A stretch of 14,297 nt of DNA from Acidobacteriota bacterium (GTDB taxonomy: Bacteria > Acidobacteriota > Terriglobia > UBA7540), in assembly GCA_021789565.1 (NCBI GenBank), contig JAJYJL010000057.1, positions 1-14,297 of the forward strand. Direction: 5' to 3'. The position numbers and the translations under genes are program-made. This document shows, piece by piece, positions 1 through 7,200 of the stretch (position 1 is its first letter; the number at the start of each line of letters is the position of its first letter). The notes beneath the pieces were generated by a model. That model was not told where the DNA came from, made no database searches, and saw only the letters and a list, made by a program, of their open reading frames with translations.

Positions 1-370
1 AATCGCAATAGATCTGAAAGGCAAAAAAGTAGGTGGCGATAAGAAGAGCCACCGGTGACGAAAAAGCCGGGTGCAGGTAGGCGCTGTCCACGAACGTCGC
101 CAACCGATCCGCGACGACGACCTTTTTGAACAGCCCCCACACCATGAGCTGCAGGCCGGCGGCTACCTCATCCGGGTCAAAGTGGATCGGGCGCAAGAGC
201 TGGGGCAGGAAGGACGTCGCCCGCTCGATCGGGCCGGCGAGCAGCTTGGGAAAGAAGGCGACGTACAGCACCATGCGGCCGGGATGGCGCTCTGGTGGGA
301 GCTTGCCCCGGTAGACGTCAATCAGGTAGGAGACGCAGGAGAAGGTAAAGAAGGAGAGGCCGGCTGGATA
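1..370 (-). pseudogene. MBOAT-family (AlgI-like) O-acyltransferase fragment, truncated at its N-terminal side
   Basis: Reading the minus strand from about 370 down to 2 gives an uninterrupted frame of about 120 residues. It contains the hallmark segments of membrane-bound O-acyltransferases of the AlgI/PatA type: GLSFFTF, SYLIDVYRG, YVAFFPKLLAGPIER, VWGLFKKVVVADR and ATYFFAFQIYCD. These proteins are polytopic membrane enzymes that acetylate or acylate exported polysaccharides. The segment is the middle of the protein; the catalytic-His region would lie beyond the window's left edge. No start codon or N-terminal membrane helices precede it. The homology begins abruptly at about 365-372, where the sequence becomes a ParA gene in another frame. 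The frame itself is clean, so it was coding until recently, or the join is artificial. Family call firm; pseudogene status inferred from the junction. Confidence 0.72.
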
Positions 371-564
371 CTGCCCATGAACACTTGGTAGAGGCTGGGC
401 ACCTTATCCGGGTCAAGATCGAGGCAGCGGGTAGCGGAGGCTTGCTGGTCAAGGTCAATAAGAAGAACGCGCTTGCCTTTCCGGGCAAGGGTATAAGCGG
501 CATGAACGGAGGAAGTTGATTTGCCTGTACCTCCTTTGAATATGCCAGTGCCAATGACTTTCAT
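322..564 (-). pseudogene. ParA/MinD-type ATPase, N-terminal fragment (truncated)
   Basis: The start MKVIGTG lies at 564. A deviant Walker A motif, FKGGTGKST, follows at about residues 9-17, then RVLLIDLDQQ (Walker A' type, about residues 33-42) and a SATRCL-DLDP segment. This is the opening of a ParA/Soj-type P-loop ATPase, which uses ATP-driven DNA binding to position plasmids or complexes. Family members are normally 190-260 residues, but here the ParA-like part stops after about 67 residues and the frame ends at 322 inside MBOAT sequence. Everything after the A' motif, including Walker B, is missing, so the product should be inactive. ATG at 564 overlaps the stop of the upstream HTH gene (ATGA), so the two were translationally coupled. 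An upstream ATG at 588 in the same frame is possible but lies inside the HTH gene. Confidence 0.8.
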
Positions 565-740
565 TTGATTTTGGAAAGTTGTAACCACTCCTCATAAGAG
601 GCGAGAGGCACCTGATAGTGCCCGGTGCCTCCCAGCCGAGATACATTCTTGAACTTGCCGCGTTTTATCCATTTGGCGACCGTTGAGCGGTCGACACGAT
701 GAATCCTGGCGATTTCAGCTGCGTTGAGAAATTGCTTCAT
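561..740 (-). CDS. Small excisionase-like helix-turn-helix DNA-binding protein
   Basis: About 59 residues starting MKQFLNAAEIARI. The pattern AAEIARIHRVDRSTVAKWIK (about residues 6-25), followed by a short wing ending in YEEWLQ, is typical of MerR/excisionase-type winged HTH proteins (HTH_17 group). These regulate mobile elements or partner with recombinases or ParA proteins. I chose ATG at 740 over the earlier in-frame start at 764 because the HTH homology begins there; I see no clear Shine-Dalgarno. Its TGA overlaps the ATG of the ParA fragment by 4 bases, so the pair looks like a small partition or control operon whose second gene was destroyed. Probable role is autoregulation or control of the element. 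The function is inferred from fold only. Confidence 0.7.
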   Translation of the reverse strand: MKQFLNAAEIARIHRVDRSTVAKWIKRGKFKNVSRLGGTGHYQVPLASYEEWLQLSKIK

Positions 741-746
741 CCATAT

Positions 747-775
747 AGTTAAGCAAATGCACAATTCAAAGTCAA
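747..775 (-). promoter_or_regulatory. Possible promoter of the HTH-parA pair, perhaps leaderless
   Basis: On the minus strand TTGACT (775-770) is followed after 17 bases by TTAACT (752-747). The -35 is good (5/6) and the -10 poor (about 3/6). A start site about 7 bases downstream would fall almost on the ATG at 740, which would explain the missing Shine-Dalgarno. Weak support by eye only. Confidence 0.3.
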
Positions 776-894
776 GGGGAAAATGTGGCGAGTGTAGCTG
801 GGAGGGAGTTAAGAGCTAGATGTCGCACTCGATTAAGTGGGGGAAGTGTCTAGACTAGGGAGACCTAACGTCTCGAAACGGAACGTGTCAATAG

Positions 895-908
895 GTTTGG
901 GACAACTC
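895..908 (+). repeat. Left inverted repeat of the IS3-family element (inner conserved part)
   Basis: GTTTGGGACAACTC here matches the reverse complement of 2411-2424 (GTTTGAGACAACTC) with one mismatch. It lies 10 bases outside the orfB stop. Confidence 0.75.
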
Positions 909-918
909 TTGCAAAAGA

Positions 919-1944
919 TTAGTGTGCCATCACTGGCTGGAACGCGAGCACCGGTTGCGGTCGGTTGATCCACACCGCGGTGGGCACTGCACTTGGGACC
1001 GGTGGTCCTTTCACAAACCGTTCAGGATGGGTCGCATACGCCGCCGCTAACACCCGCTGCCGCGCGGCGAGCACGGCGAGCGCCTGCCCGTGCTGGACGG
1101 TCGCCGGCGTCAGCAGTCCTAGGGCGCTGTGATGATGTGCCTGGTTGTACCAGGCGAAGAACGCGTGCGCCCAACGGCGTGCATCTTGAACACTGCCAAA
1201 GCGAGCCGGATAATCGGGCTGGTATTTCAGCGTCTTGAACTGGGCTTCCGAATACGGATTGTCATTCGAGACATGCGGACGTGAGTGCGATTCGACCACC
1301 TTCAAGTCCGTGAGCAACTGCGCCATCGTCTTGGAGGTCATCGGCGCTCCCCGATCGGCATGTACCGTAAGTTGCCCCGGGGCAATGCCTTGTTTGCCAC
1401 AGGTCGTGGCGATCAGTTCCTGGGCGAGTTCGGCGGACTCGCCTTCAGCGATCATCCAGCCCACCACATAGCGACTGTACACGTCCAGGATCACACACAG
1501 GTAATACAGCGTCCACTTTTCAGGGCCACGTAGTTTCGTGATGTCCCAGCTCCAGAGTTGGTTCGGAGCGGCGGCCACTAGTTCCGGCTTGACCGGGGCG
1601 GGATGGCGTAGTTGATTACGCCGTTCGCGAACCTCCTGATGTTGGTCGAGAATGCGATACATGGTGCGCCACGAGCACAGATACGTCTCTTCATCCAGCA
1701 AGGTCGCATAGACCTCCCGGGGCGTCTGGTCTTGGAAGCGCTCACTGTTGAGCACCTGACGCACCTGCTCTTGCTCCATCGCACTGAGAGCACGGGGTGG
1801 GGTGGCGCGAGTGGGCTCTATTTTCGGCCGGTCAGGCGCCGGAGGCTGGTGGGCTCGGTAGAAACTGCTCCGCGGAACCGCGAGCGCCTGACAAGCGGGT
1901 GCAATCCCAATGCTCTCGGACAACTGTTGGGCCGCCCGGGTCAA
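919..1944 (-). CDS. IS3-family transposase OrfB (DDE integrase domain)
   Basis: This is the catalytic subunit, or the C-terminal half of an OrfAB fusion, that cuts and joins IS ends. Residue numbers count from the TTG at 1944. An N-terminal HTH_21-like region comes first. The rve integrase core then shows D134 (WSWDITKL), D197 (VHADRG) and E233 (NPYSEAQFKTLK), a D-35-E spacing typical of IS3. The C-terminal WYNQAHHHSALGLLTPATV motif is also typical. The frame is complete to a stop at 919. The only nearby start is TTG, overlapping the orfA stop as TTGA. The same frame is open upstream through the A8 run at 1998-2005, so production by -1 frameshifting from orfA is at least as likely as re-initiation. 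No damage is seen. Confidence 0.92.
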   Translation of the reverse strand: MTRAAQQLSESIGIAPACQALAVPRSSFYRAHQPPAPDRPKIEPTRATPPRALSAMEQEQVRQVLNSERFQDQTPREVYATLLDEETYLCSWRTMYRILDQHQEVRERRNQLRHPAPVKPELVAAAPNQLWSWDITKLRGPEKWTLYYLCVILDVYSRYVVGWMIAEGESAELAQELIATTCGKQGIAPGQLTVHADRGAPMTSKTMAQLLTDLKVVESHSRPHVSNDNPYSEAQFKTLKYQPDYPARFGSVQDARRWAHAFFAWYNQAHHHSALGLLTPATVQHGQALAVLAARQRVLAAAYATHPERFVKGPPVPSAVPTAVWINRPQPVLAFQPVMAH

Positions 1945-2372
1945 GCGGATTCGTCCGCCTCGGTCGGTTCGGGCGGCAGGCCAAGCATCTGCGAGAGTTT
2001 TTTTTGGACCTCGATGTTGGTTTCGGCTCTTTGCAGGCGCTCTTGGAGGCGCTCGTTTTCACGCCGCAGCCGCGCAATCTCCTCGGCTTGCAGGTCGGGC
2101 TTGGGACCACGCTTCTTCGGGGCGAGACCTGCCAAAGCGCCTTGGGTCTGCTGGTGGCGCCACTTGTTGAGCAGCGACGAGTAGAGGCCTTCGCGGCGGA
2201 GCAGGGCACCCAGTTCCCCGCGTTGGGTGCAGGTCGCCGCTTCATCCAGAATGCGCTTCTTGTATTCGGCCGTGAAGCGACCGTGCTTGGCCTTGGGTCG
2301 TACTTCCGGATCTGGAATCGTCGCCACGGGCTGACCATTCCGACGCACATCGACCAGATCGTTCTGAGACAT
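1941..2372 (-). CDS. IS3-family OrfA (HTH and coiled-coil transposase subunit)
   Basis: 143 residues starting MSQNDL. ATG at 2372 is preceded by GGAGG with about 5 bases of spacing, so it is preferred over the GTG at 2396. A transposase-type HTH occupies roughly residues 30-85 (RFTAEYKKRILDEA through LLNKWRHQ). It is followed by a basic patch (PKKRGPKPD) and a leucine-zipper-like coiled coil (about 95-125, EEIARLRRENERLQERLQ), the usual multimerisation arm. OrfA binds the IS ends and, alone, is a regulator in this family. An A8 tract sits near the end of the coiled coil, where IS3 elements commonly frameshift to make OrfAB. Confidence 0.9.
   Translation of the reverse strand: MSQNDLVDVRRNGQPVATIPDPEVRPKAKHGRFTAEYKKRILDEAATCTQRGELGALLRREGLYSSLLNKWRHQQTQGALAGLAPKKRGPKPDLQAEEIARLRRENERLQERLQRAETNIEVQKKLSQMLGLPPEPTEADESA
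1998..2005 (-). promoter_or_regulatory. Slippery A8 tract, candidate -1 frameshift site for OrfAB
   Basis: In the orfA frame the codons read CAA AAA AAA CTC, giving the slippery heptamer A-AAA-AAA. Slipping back one base enters the orfB frame, which is open from here to 919 without a stop. The fusion would be about 484 residues. A downstream stimulatory structure was not worked out. Confidence 0.55.
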
Positions 2373-2410
2373 CGTTTCCTCCCCCGCCCTCTTCACTAAA
2401 TTAAACGGGG

Positions 2411-2424
2411 GAGTTGTCTCAAAC
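2411..2424 (-). repeat. Right inverted repeat of the IS3-family element (inner conserved part)
   Basis: Partner of 895-908, 13 of 14 bases matching in inverted orientation. It lies upstream of orfA on the minus strand, as expected for IRL of the element. Confidence 0.75.
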
Positions 2425-2434
2425 TATATTAGCA

Positions 2435-2464
2435 CAGAGGGAAACATAAAGAATGCGCCCTCTG
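2435..2464. other. Perfect 7-bp inverted repeat beside the IS right end
   Basis: CAGAGGG (2435-2441) and CCCTCTG (2458-2464) can form a hairpin with a 16-base loop. It directly abuts the IS and lies 38 bases past the stop of the HEPN-like gene. There is no T-run on either strand, so it is a weak candidate for an intrinsic terminator of the cassette. It could also be the structure the IS targeted. Confidence 0.4.
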
Positions 2465-2502
2465 ACAAATCGCCGGAGGACGCAAGAGATCAAGTTGGGA
2501 TG

Positions 2503-2925
2503 CTAATCAAGGTTTATGGTCCTAGCTTGGATTTCTCGCCGGATAAGAGGTAATTCCTGCTCAACGAATTTTCTCGCATCGGCCTGGCTGTAATAGTCCA
2601 GGCCTACCCCAGGCCTTGAGCTCCACAAAGCCAAATACCGGACATTGTAGCTTGCTTCCTGTAACTTTCGGTAACTCCGATAGCAAGTGTCCCCATATTT
2701 CTCGCGCACCAATCGCCCCCTGTAGGCATGGTGCTCTTCGTTTTGAGGCCGATTACTCTCCGAATGTCCTACATCAATAGAGGTAAACCCGGCTTCGGCG
2801 AAATGGACAGCAGAGTAAAAGGCTGCCGTGATGGTCCAATCGCGACACTCACCATCTTGAAGAGACTTAGTCGCACACAGGAGATTATGCTTTGCCTGTG
2901 CAACGTGTTCTACCAAACTGGCCAC
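2503..2925 (-). CDS. HEPN-like small helical protein (possible RNase-toxin or nucleotide-binding component)
   Basis: 140 residues, GTG start at 2925 with a GAGGG ribosome site about 7 bases upstream. The sequence looks all-helical. The first half, with W30 and TAAFYSAVHFAEA (about 33-45), has the HEPN signature of a small-residue/aromatic helix. A later helix, YRKLQEASYNVRYL (about 85-98), fits the second HEPN core helix. The canonical catalytic R-x4-6-H of RNase HEPNs is not clear, although H65/H66 and R69 are nearby. HEPN proteins occur as toxins in toxin-antitoxin pairs and in defence operons. The gene overlaps the preceding gene by 16 bases and is last of three. Fold assignment moderate, catalytic activity unproven. 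Confidence 0.5.
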   Translation of the reverse strand: MASLVEHVAQAKHNLLCATKSLQDGECRDWTITAAFYSAVHFAEAGFTSIDVGHSESNRPQNEEHHAYRGRLVREKYGDTCYRSYRKLQEASYNVRYLALWSSRPGVGLDYYSQADARKFVEQELPLIRREIQARTINLD

Positions 2926-3515
2926 ATGAAGCCCTCAAAGATGAGTTTGGCTGTCTCGCGGACTAATCCGTTGCGAGAAGGGGAAGGAACATAAGGCAAA
3001 TATTGCAGCGTGATCGGACGGGACGCAAATCGGTTCATTAGCCGCAGCTCACGGTCAAGGAGAATGTCCATGAGGGCGTCATTGTATTTGTCGCCATGCA
3101 GTAGAACTGACAATACATATTCAGAGCGGAAATGATCCGAGTAGATAAGACATACTTCAGGAATTGGACCAAACTCCCTGATCGCTTCCTGCTCGATTAG
3201 GATTTGCGTATCAGAAGATGTTTTGGTTGTTGGAATTGTTGGAAGCGGCTCGCGCCAAAGCGCCAAGCTCATAAGGAAAATAACTTGGTCTCTCCCAACT
3301 GAGATTTGACCGAGAGAGTTCGGACTAAACTTGCAGCCTGGCAAATAATCGAAAGTCAACCGAGAGTCGAAGAGGCGAAAGTTAATTCCGCTTGGGATGC
3401 CTCGGTACGGCGTGAAATTCTGGATTCGTTGCTGCGACAGAACTCTGACGCTTGGGGGAACATTCAATGTGGTTGAACTTCCCATTGGCAGCTCGCAATG
3501 CATAATGTCTCTCAC
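2910..3515 (-). CDS. Unknown protein, middle gene of a three-gene cassette
   Basis: 201 residues. The GTG at 3515 overlaps the stop of the upstream gene (GTGA); in-frame ATGs at residues 5 and 11 are alternatives. I do not recognise a family. No signal peptide or membrane helix is evident. A hydrophobic stretch at about 78-87 (VIFLMSLALW) and regularly alternating strand-like segments suggest a soluble alpha/beta protein. The C-terminus, rich in aromatics (FEGFMWPVW), ends inside the HEPN-like gene. The overlaps on both sides argue for stoichiometric co-translation with its neighbours, for instance as an immunity or regulatory partner. That role is inference only. Confidence 0.6.
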   Translation of the reverse strand: MRDIMHCELPMGSSTTLNVPPSVRVLSQQRIQNFTPYRGIPSGINFRLFDSRLTFDYLPGCKFSPNSLGQISVGRDQVIFLMSLALWREPLPTIPTTKTSSDTQILIEQEAIREFGPIPEVCLIYSDHFRSEYVLSVLLHGDKYNDALMDILLDRELRLMNRFASRPITLQYLPYVPSPSRNGLVRETAKLIFEGFMWPVW

Positions 3516-4198
3516 CCCACGATGTAACTATTGATACCTTGCTTGGTTAATTCATCGGCGATAGCGAAAAAACTTCGAGCAACGGTTTCATCTATCTTTA
3601 CAGGCTGTTCTGGAATTGAATTGATATCGATCTCAAAAACAAAGCGACTCGGCCAGATTTCGTTCGCGGGTAAGGCAAGTAATCGCACCCAGTCGTTCAA
3701 AGTAAAGCCTTTTGCGTTTATTTTGTGAAGAATATGTAGCTGGCACTCAGAAGATCCCTCGGCATTCTTGGTGCTCAGATAACGTTGACGAAATACCTCG
3801 GTTGGATTCTCCAACTCCGTCACTGTGGTAGTAACAAGTCCAATTCGATTGGCACTTGCAGAGAACTCGGTTCGTAGCCCTTGCCAAATGTCTAGTCCCG
3901 TTTTGCAGATCGTTTTCGTTAGTTCGGTGAAATCACCTAGGGGTTGATGAGGGCCAAGCTGTATTACTAAGTCGAAACGTGCCGGGCCCATCTGAAAGAG
4001 CCAACCGTTGTTATCATTACGAATTACTATGTGCGGAAATTCGGGAGGAGCATCAGGCGGCAAAGGAAGCAACAGAGGGTCAACTTCCAGTAGATTGCCG
4101 CACTTGGCGCGCACGAGATTAGCGATTTTCAGCTTGGACGAAAAATCAACAGATGTCAAAAAGAAAGCAACTTGGAGTTTAATAGGATAGTAATCCAT
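3512..4198 (-). CDS. TIGR04255-like uncharacterised protein
   Basis: 228 residues from ATG at 4198. The central region (about 50-80: PPEFPHIVIRN, then WLFQMGPARFDLVIQ) followed by an RIGLV strand resembles the middle of the sporadically distributed TIGR04255 family. In that family a printed beta-sheet core LQLGxDRF-like segment is followed by a conserved Arg strand. Length is close to the family's usual 230-270. The function of the family is unknown; it is patchily distributed in accessory islands. It is first in the cassette and its stop overlaps the next start (GTGA). Upstream spacing is poor for a ribosome site (GAGG about 12 bases away). The similarity is from memory and needs a profile search. 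Confidence 0.45.
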   Translation of the reverse strand: MDYYPIKLQVAFFLTSVDFSSKLKIANLVRAKCGNLLEVDPLLLPLPPDAPPEFPHIVIRNDNNGWLFQMGPARFDLVIQLGPHQPLGDFTELTKTICKTGLDIWQGLRTEFSASANRIGLVTTTVTELENPTEVFRQRYLSTKNAEGSSECQLHILHKINAKGFTLNDWVRLLALPANEIWPSRFVFEIDINSIPEQPVKIDETVARSFFAIADELTKQGINSYIVG

Positions 4199-4393
4199 TC
4201 TGGTCTTTCGCCTCTGCCACCGCGTCGGCTGACTACAAATACGCCGGACTGAACCGAAGATTACTTGGCGATTGGAGCACCGACTGTCTAGGGTTCATTT
4301 ACAAACTTCCATGTTCTGAAGCTAGCCGGAGAAAACGGGGTTAACTCGCAACAAATTTATCCTCAATGATTCTATTCTGAAATGAAGATTAGG

Positions 4394-5890
4394 TCAAGCG
4401 CAAGTATCTGTGTTCATCGCATTAGCAGGAAGTGCCGCCGAGACCAAATTGGCATCTGAGAGAACAGCCCTGAATGCCCTTGCCACTTCGTTCTCGGCTG
4501 CAAAATTGAATGGGAGACGGTGCACTTTGGAGTTATTGAGATGCATCATGAACGATTCCAAATTGAGATAGTCCGTCGCCCGAAGCCATCGATATTGCGT
4601 CCGATTGTATTCGAGGAACGGCAACAGCTTACCATTGAGGTGCTGCAAGCCCCAACGCTTTCCCTCTGCGGTTACTTGGGTGAACAGATACTCCTTATGG
4701 GTTTCGAACAACCGTGAACCTGGCACAGGGGTGAAAAGCATTGGGATAACCGAGCCAAGGCGTTGGGACACGTACAGCGCGGTGTCCACAGTCTTCTGGA
4801 GGTCTTCATCAGGCAATCCGAACATCACAAACGCGTTCAATGCCTGACTTTCCGTAGTCCAACCCGCCTGATGTGCCACCTCTACGGCATGCTCAAATTT
4901 CTCAATAGTAGCCTGATTCCGGTTCCATTTGCGAGCCAGAGCATCGTCTATGGTTTCCAACGCAAGGTGAAGTCTGCGGAACCCGGTCGCCCGCATCTCT
5001 CTCAGCAACTCCAAGTCTACCAACCGCGGTTCGATTCCCTCTGGGGCATAAAGGGTGACCTTAAGGCCACGGTCGCGTATTGCGCGCAAGCGCGCAAGGA
5101 AATCATCACGCTTGAAAAGCAGGTTGTCTTCATAGAACGCAAACTCGCGGATCCTGAAATCCACATACTTCTGTTCCATCTCGTCAGCGATGTCTTCTGG
5201 AGGACGCGGCGTGACATCCTTCTTCCCACGGTTCAATTTCGATTGGGCACAGTAAGCACAATTGAAAGGGCACCCGCGGCTGCCCGTGATCAACGCGAAG
5301 CGGGGCTTCACCGGGTACAGCGAATCGGTTGTATAGAGGGAGAGGTCAGTCCACGAATTGGCCGCCTCATTGTCGATCTCACCCTCCACGACAACCACAT
5401 CTACGTTCGCCTGTTTTCCTAGATTCGCCCGGGCGTGCTCGGGAAAGAGAGTTGGATAAATTCCGCCCACGAGGACACGGGGCGTATCATAAGGGTAAAC
5501 TTCTTTGATAAGGTCCACGACATCTCGGGTGCTCTCCCACCAGTACGTCATAATGGAGGTGATCCAGATTTCATCGGGCCGCTGCGTGTCTTTGAGGATC
5601 TGTCGCAGCTCGGCCAGGGACATTCCAAATTCCCACATCTGTTTGGTAACATTATCCCGAACGATGGGAATCTTGTGCCGGTGTTTTACCCGTCGTTTAC
5701 TGTCGGTGGCAAGACAGTCAACCAGACGAAGACGCTCATAGCCGTGGCGGCGCAGCCACGTCGCCACCTTGAGTAACCCATGGGGCTGACTCCAATAGGC
5801 CCAGTACTGCGTATCGTAGACGGGCGGATTAATGAGAATGGCGCTTTTTGCGCCTTTCAAGAGCGAATCGCCGCACGTGGGTGGAGTCAT
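4394..5890 (-). CDS. B12-binding-like domain radical SAM enzyme (intact Fe-S motif)
   Basis: 498 residues, last gene of a six-gene operon; ATG at 5890 overlaps the previous stop (ATGA). Residues about 15-175 form a Rossmann-like B12-binding-type domain: ILINPPVYD, HGLLKVATWLRRHG, RLVDCL and VLVGGIYPTLFPEHA. The DxHxxG cobalamin-ligand motif is not seen, so cobalamin may bind base-off or not at all. Residues about 195-420 are a radical SAM barrel with the canonical cluster motif C207-x3-C211-x2-C214 (RGCPFNCAYC). Later barrel segments follow (REFAFYEDN, LHLALET, NAFVMFGLPDED). The C-terminal roughly 80 residues are family-specific. Such enzymes use a [4Fe-4S] cluster and S-adenosylmethionine to do methylation, thiolation or rearrangement. 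The substrate is unknown; the DNA-handling neighbours make a nucleic acid or nucleotide plausible. Confidence 0.88.
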   Translation of the reverse strand: MTPPTCGDSLLKGAKSAILINPPVYDTQYWAYWSQPHGLLKVATWLRRHGYERLRLVDCLATDSKRRVKHRHKIPIVRDNVTKQMWEFGMSLAELRQILKDTQRPDEIWITSIMTYWWESTRDVVDLIKEVYPYDTPRVLVGGIYPTLFPEHARANLGKQANVDVVVVEGEIDNEAANSWTDLSLYTTDSLYPVKPRFALITGSRGCPFNCAYCAQSKLNRGKKDVTPRPPEDIADEMEQKYVDFRIREFAFYEDNLLFKRDDFLARLRAIRDRGLKVTLYAPEGIEPRLVDLELLREMRATGFRRLHLALETIDDALARKWNRNQATIEKFEHAVEVAHQAGWTTESQALNAFVMFGLPDEDLQKTVDTALYVSQRLGSVIPMLFTPVPGSRLFETHKEYLFTQVTAEGKRWGLQHLNGKLLPFLEYNRTQYRWLRATDYLNLESFMMHLNNSKVHRLPFNFAAENEVARAFRAVLSDANLVSAALPANAMNTDTCA

Positions 5891-7200
5891 ATAGGCCCGA
5901 TCTGGCGAGAAGAATTCGATATTTGCCGCGTGGAGATTGGTCTCCAGGATTCGTTCGCAATGCTACGCCGAACCATCTTTGCAGTTTCGTCGTCACCCAA
6001 AAAGTCGAAAGTCGTGCTGCGGTACTTGCTATTGAGAAGCGCAGCGAGCCTGATGAGTTCCTGATAATCCGAGTAGTTCGACTCATTTAGAGCTGCAAAT
6101 GGGAAAAGCTTCCCATTCTGTCGTTCTAGAGGAATATTATCAAGGTAGGTTTCGTAGCGCTTATAGACTTCTGTTCCGGGTGTTGGCTGATACGGTACCA
6201 AGTTCACCGATCCGACGAGGTGTGACAAACGAGTAATCCTCTCTGCCACATTCGTCAGATCCTCACCAGGAACCCCCACCAAAACCATCGCCGTCACGTC
6301 TTCGGTTCGGGGCTCAAACTGCCCGTATTTGAGAAGAACCTCTATTCCGCGTTCGTACGCGCTCAAATCACCATTCAGGTTTGGCTTGAGCGCCAGGTCG
6401 TCCCGGAGGAACACCTGACGGTACCCAGCCTCCCTCATTTTGAGTACCAATCCCTTAGTCAGGCCCTTGACAGACAGGTTCCCGAGTGCCCGCAACTGGA
6501 CGTCCAACTTTCGTTCGATAAGAAGATCCAGTACCCGTTCGAAGTGGTGCAGGTTTCTGCCCGGGATTTCCTCGTCAAAAAAGGCAAACTCGCGCACCCC
6601 CAGCCGCGCTTTCGCTTCAATCTCTTCCACAACCTGCTTTGCAGAGCGCGTGCGATAGAGGTGGATACCCGCAAAATGTGGCACCTCATCGTAGAGAGAG
6701 AGATCAGCGGGGTGGTCTTTTGCATCTTGCCCAACCTGCCAGCTAAACCGGATGCCCGGGAAGTGTGCTTTTGCATGCGTCGTACAAAGCGAGGCATAAA
6801 CACCGCCCAAAATGATGTTGGCATCTTCAAAGATCCCGGCTCGGATCCGAGAAACAAGCTCCGCCGCTGCTTCCCACCAAAAAGTCATCATGCAGGTGAC
6901 ATAGATCGTATCGGGAATCCATCCTTCTCCTTTGAAAGCGCACAGTCTCCGCTGAACGTGGTCCCAGGAGGAGCCAAAATGCCAACGGGCCAAGTTGTGA
7001 TTGCCAACTGCAATCATATCCAGCCTCTGACGTGCGATGCGGCCTCGTCGAGGTTCCAAACAATCGATGAGCCGCACGTCGCCTCCGCGGCTACGCATCA
7101 AATTCCCAACTTTGAGTAATCCGCAAGGCTGATGCCAGCGCGCCCAGGCGTAGCGGAGGTCATAAACCGGAGGATTAATCAACAGGATTCGGCGAGACAC
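5887..7200 (-). CDS. Radical SAM paralogue lacking the Fe-S cysteine loop (pseudoenzyme)
   Basis: 437 residues; GTG at 7200 shares one base with the stop of the upstream ParB-like gene (TAGTG). The protein aligns along its whole length with the downstream radical SAM enzyme: ILLINPPVYD, QPCGLLKVGNLMRSRG, VRLIDCLEP, TCMMTFWWEA, LGGVYASL, DLSLY, REFAFFDEE, AMVLVGVPGEDL and PTPGTEVYKRYETYL. Between DLSLY (about 166-170) and REFAFFDEE (about 203-211) it has 32 residues. The paralogue has 61, and the missing part holds CxxxCxxC. No three-Cys substitute is present. The frame is clean and in the operon, so this is a maintained protein, not a decayed gene. It probably acts as a non-catalytic partner, substrate-recognition subunit or scaffold of the intact enzyme. 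Confidence 0.82.
   Translation of the reverse strand: MSRRILLINPPVYDLRYAWARWHQPCGLLKVGNLMRSRGGDVRLIDCLEPRRGRIARQRLDMIAVGNHNLARWHFGSSWDHVQRRLCAFKGEGWIPDTIYVTCMMTFWWEAAAELVSRIRAGIFEDANIILGGVYASLCTTHAKAHFPGIRFSWQVGQDAKDHPADLSLYDEVPHFAGIHLYRTRSAKQVVEEIEAKARLGVREFAFFDEEIPGRNLHHFERVLDLLIERKLDVQLRALGNLSVKGLTKGLVLKMREAGYRQVFLRDDLALKPNLNGDLSAYERGIEVLLKYGQFEPRTEDVTAMVLVGVPGEDLTNVAERITRLSHLVGSVNLVPYQPTPGTEVYKRYETYLDNIPLERQNGKLFPFAALNESNYSDYQELIRLAALLNSKYRSTTFDFLGDDETAKMVRRSIANESWRPISTRQISNSSRQIGPI

Larger units (their letters stand above)
886..2434 (-). mobile_element. IS3-family insertion sequence
   Basis: Two overlapping genes, an HTH/coiled-coil OrfA and a DDE integrase OrfB, lie between imperfect inverted repeats. 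The best-matched inner repeat is 895-908 against 2411-2424 (13 of 14 bases). Outward from it the ends can be drawn to TG at 886 and CA at 2434 with one gap, giving about 1.55 kb, a normal IS3 size. The outermost bases are uncertain and no 3-4 bp target duplication is visible with these ends. The element sits between the HTH/parA debris and the three-gene cassette. It may be the agent that joined them. Both genes look intact, so it may still move. Family call firm, exact ends not. Confidence 0.82.

Noticed and set aside
71..391. Plus-strand open frame of 106 codons at the left end
   Set aside because: The opposite strand carries clear MBOAT motifs; this frame has no motif support.
848..874. 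GTCTAGAC palindrome and GAGAC/GTCTC inverted repeat left of the IS
   Set aside because: Short arms without T-run or partner copies; expected by chance at this length.
1612..2399. Plus-strand open frames of 190-200 codons over the IS
   Set aside because: They are antisense to well-supported IS3 orfA and orfB; GC-rich sequence produces such frames by chance.
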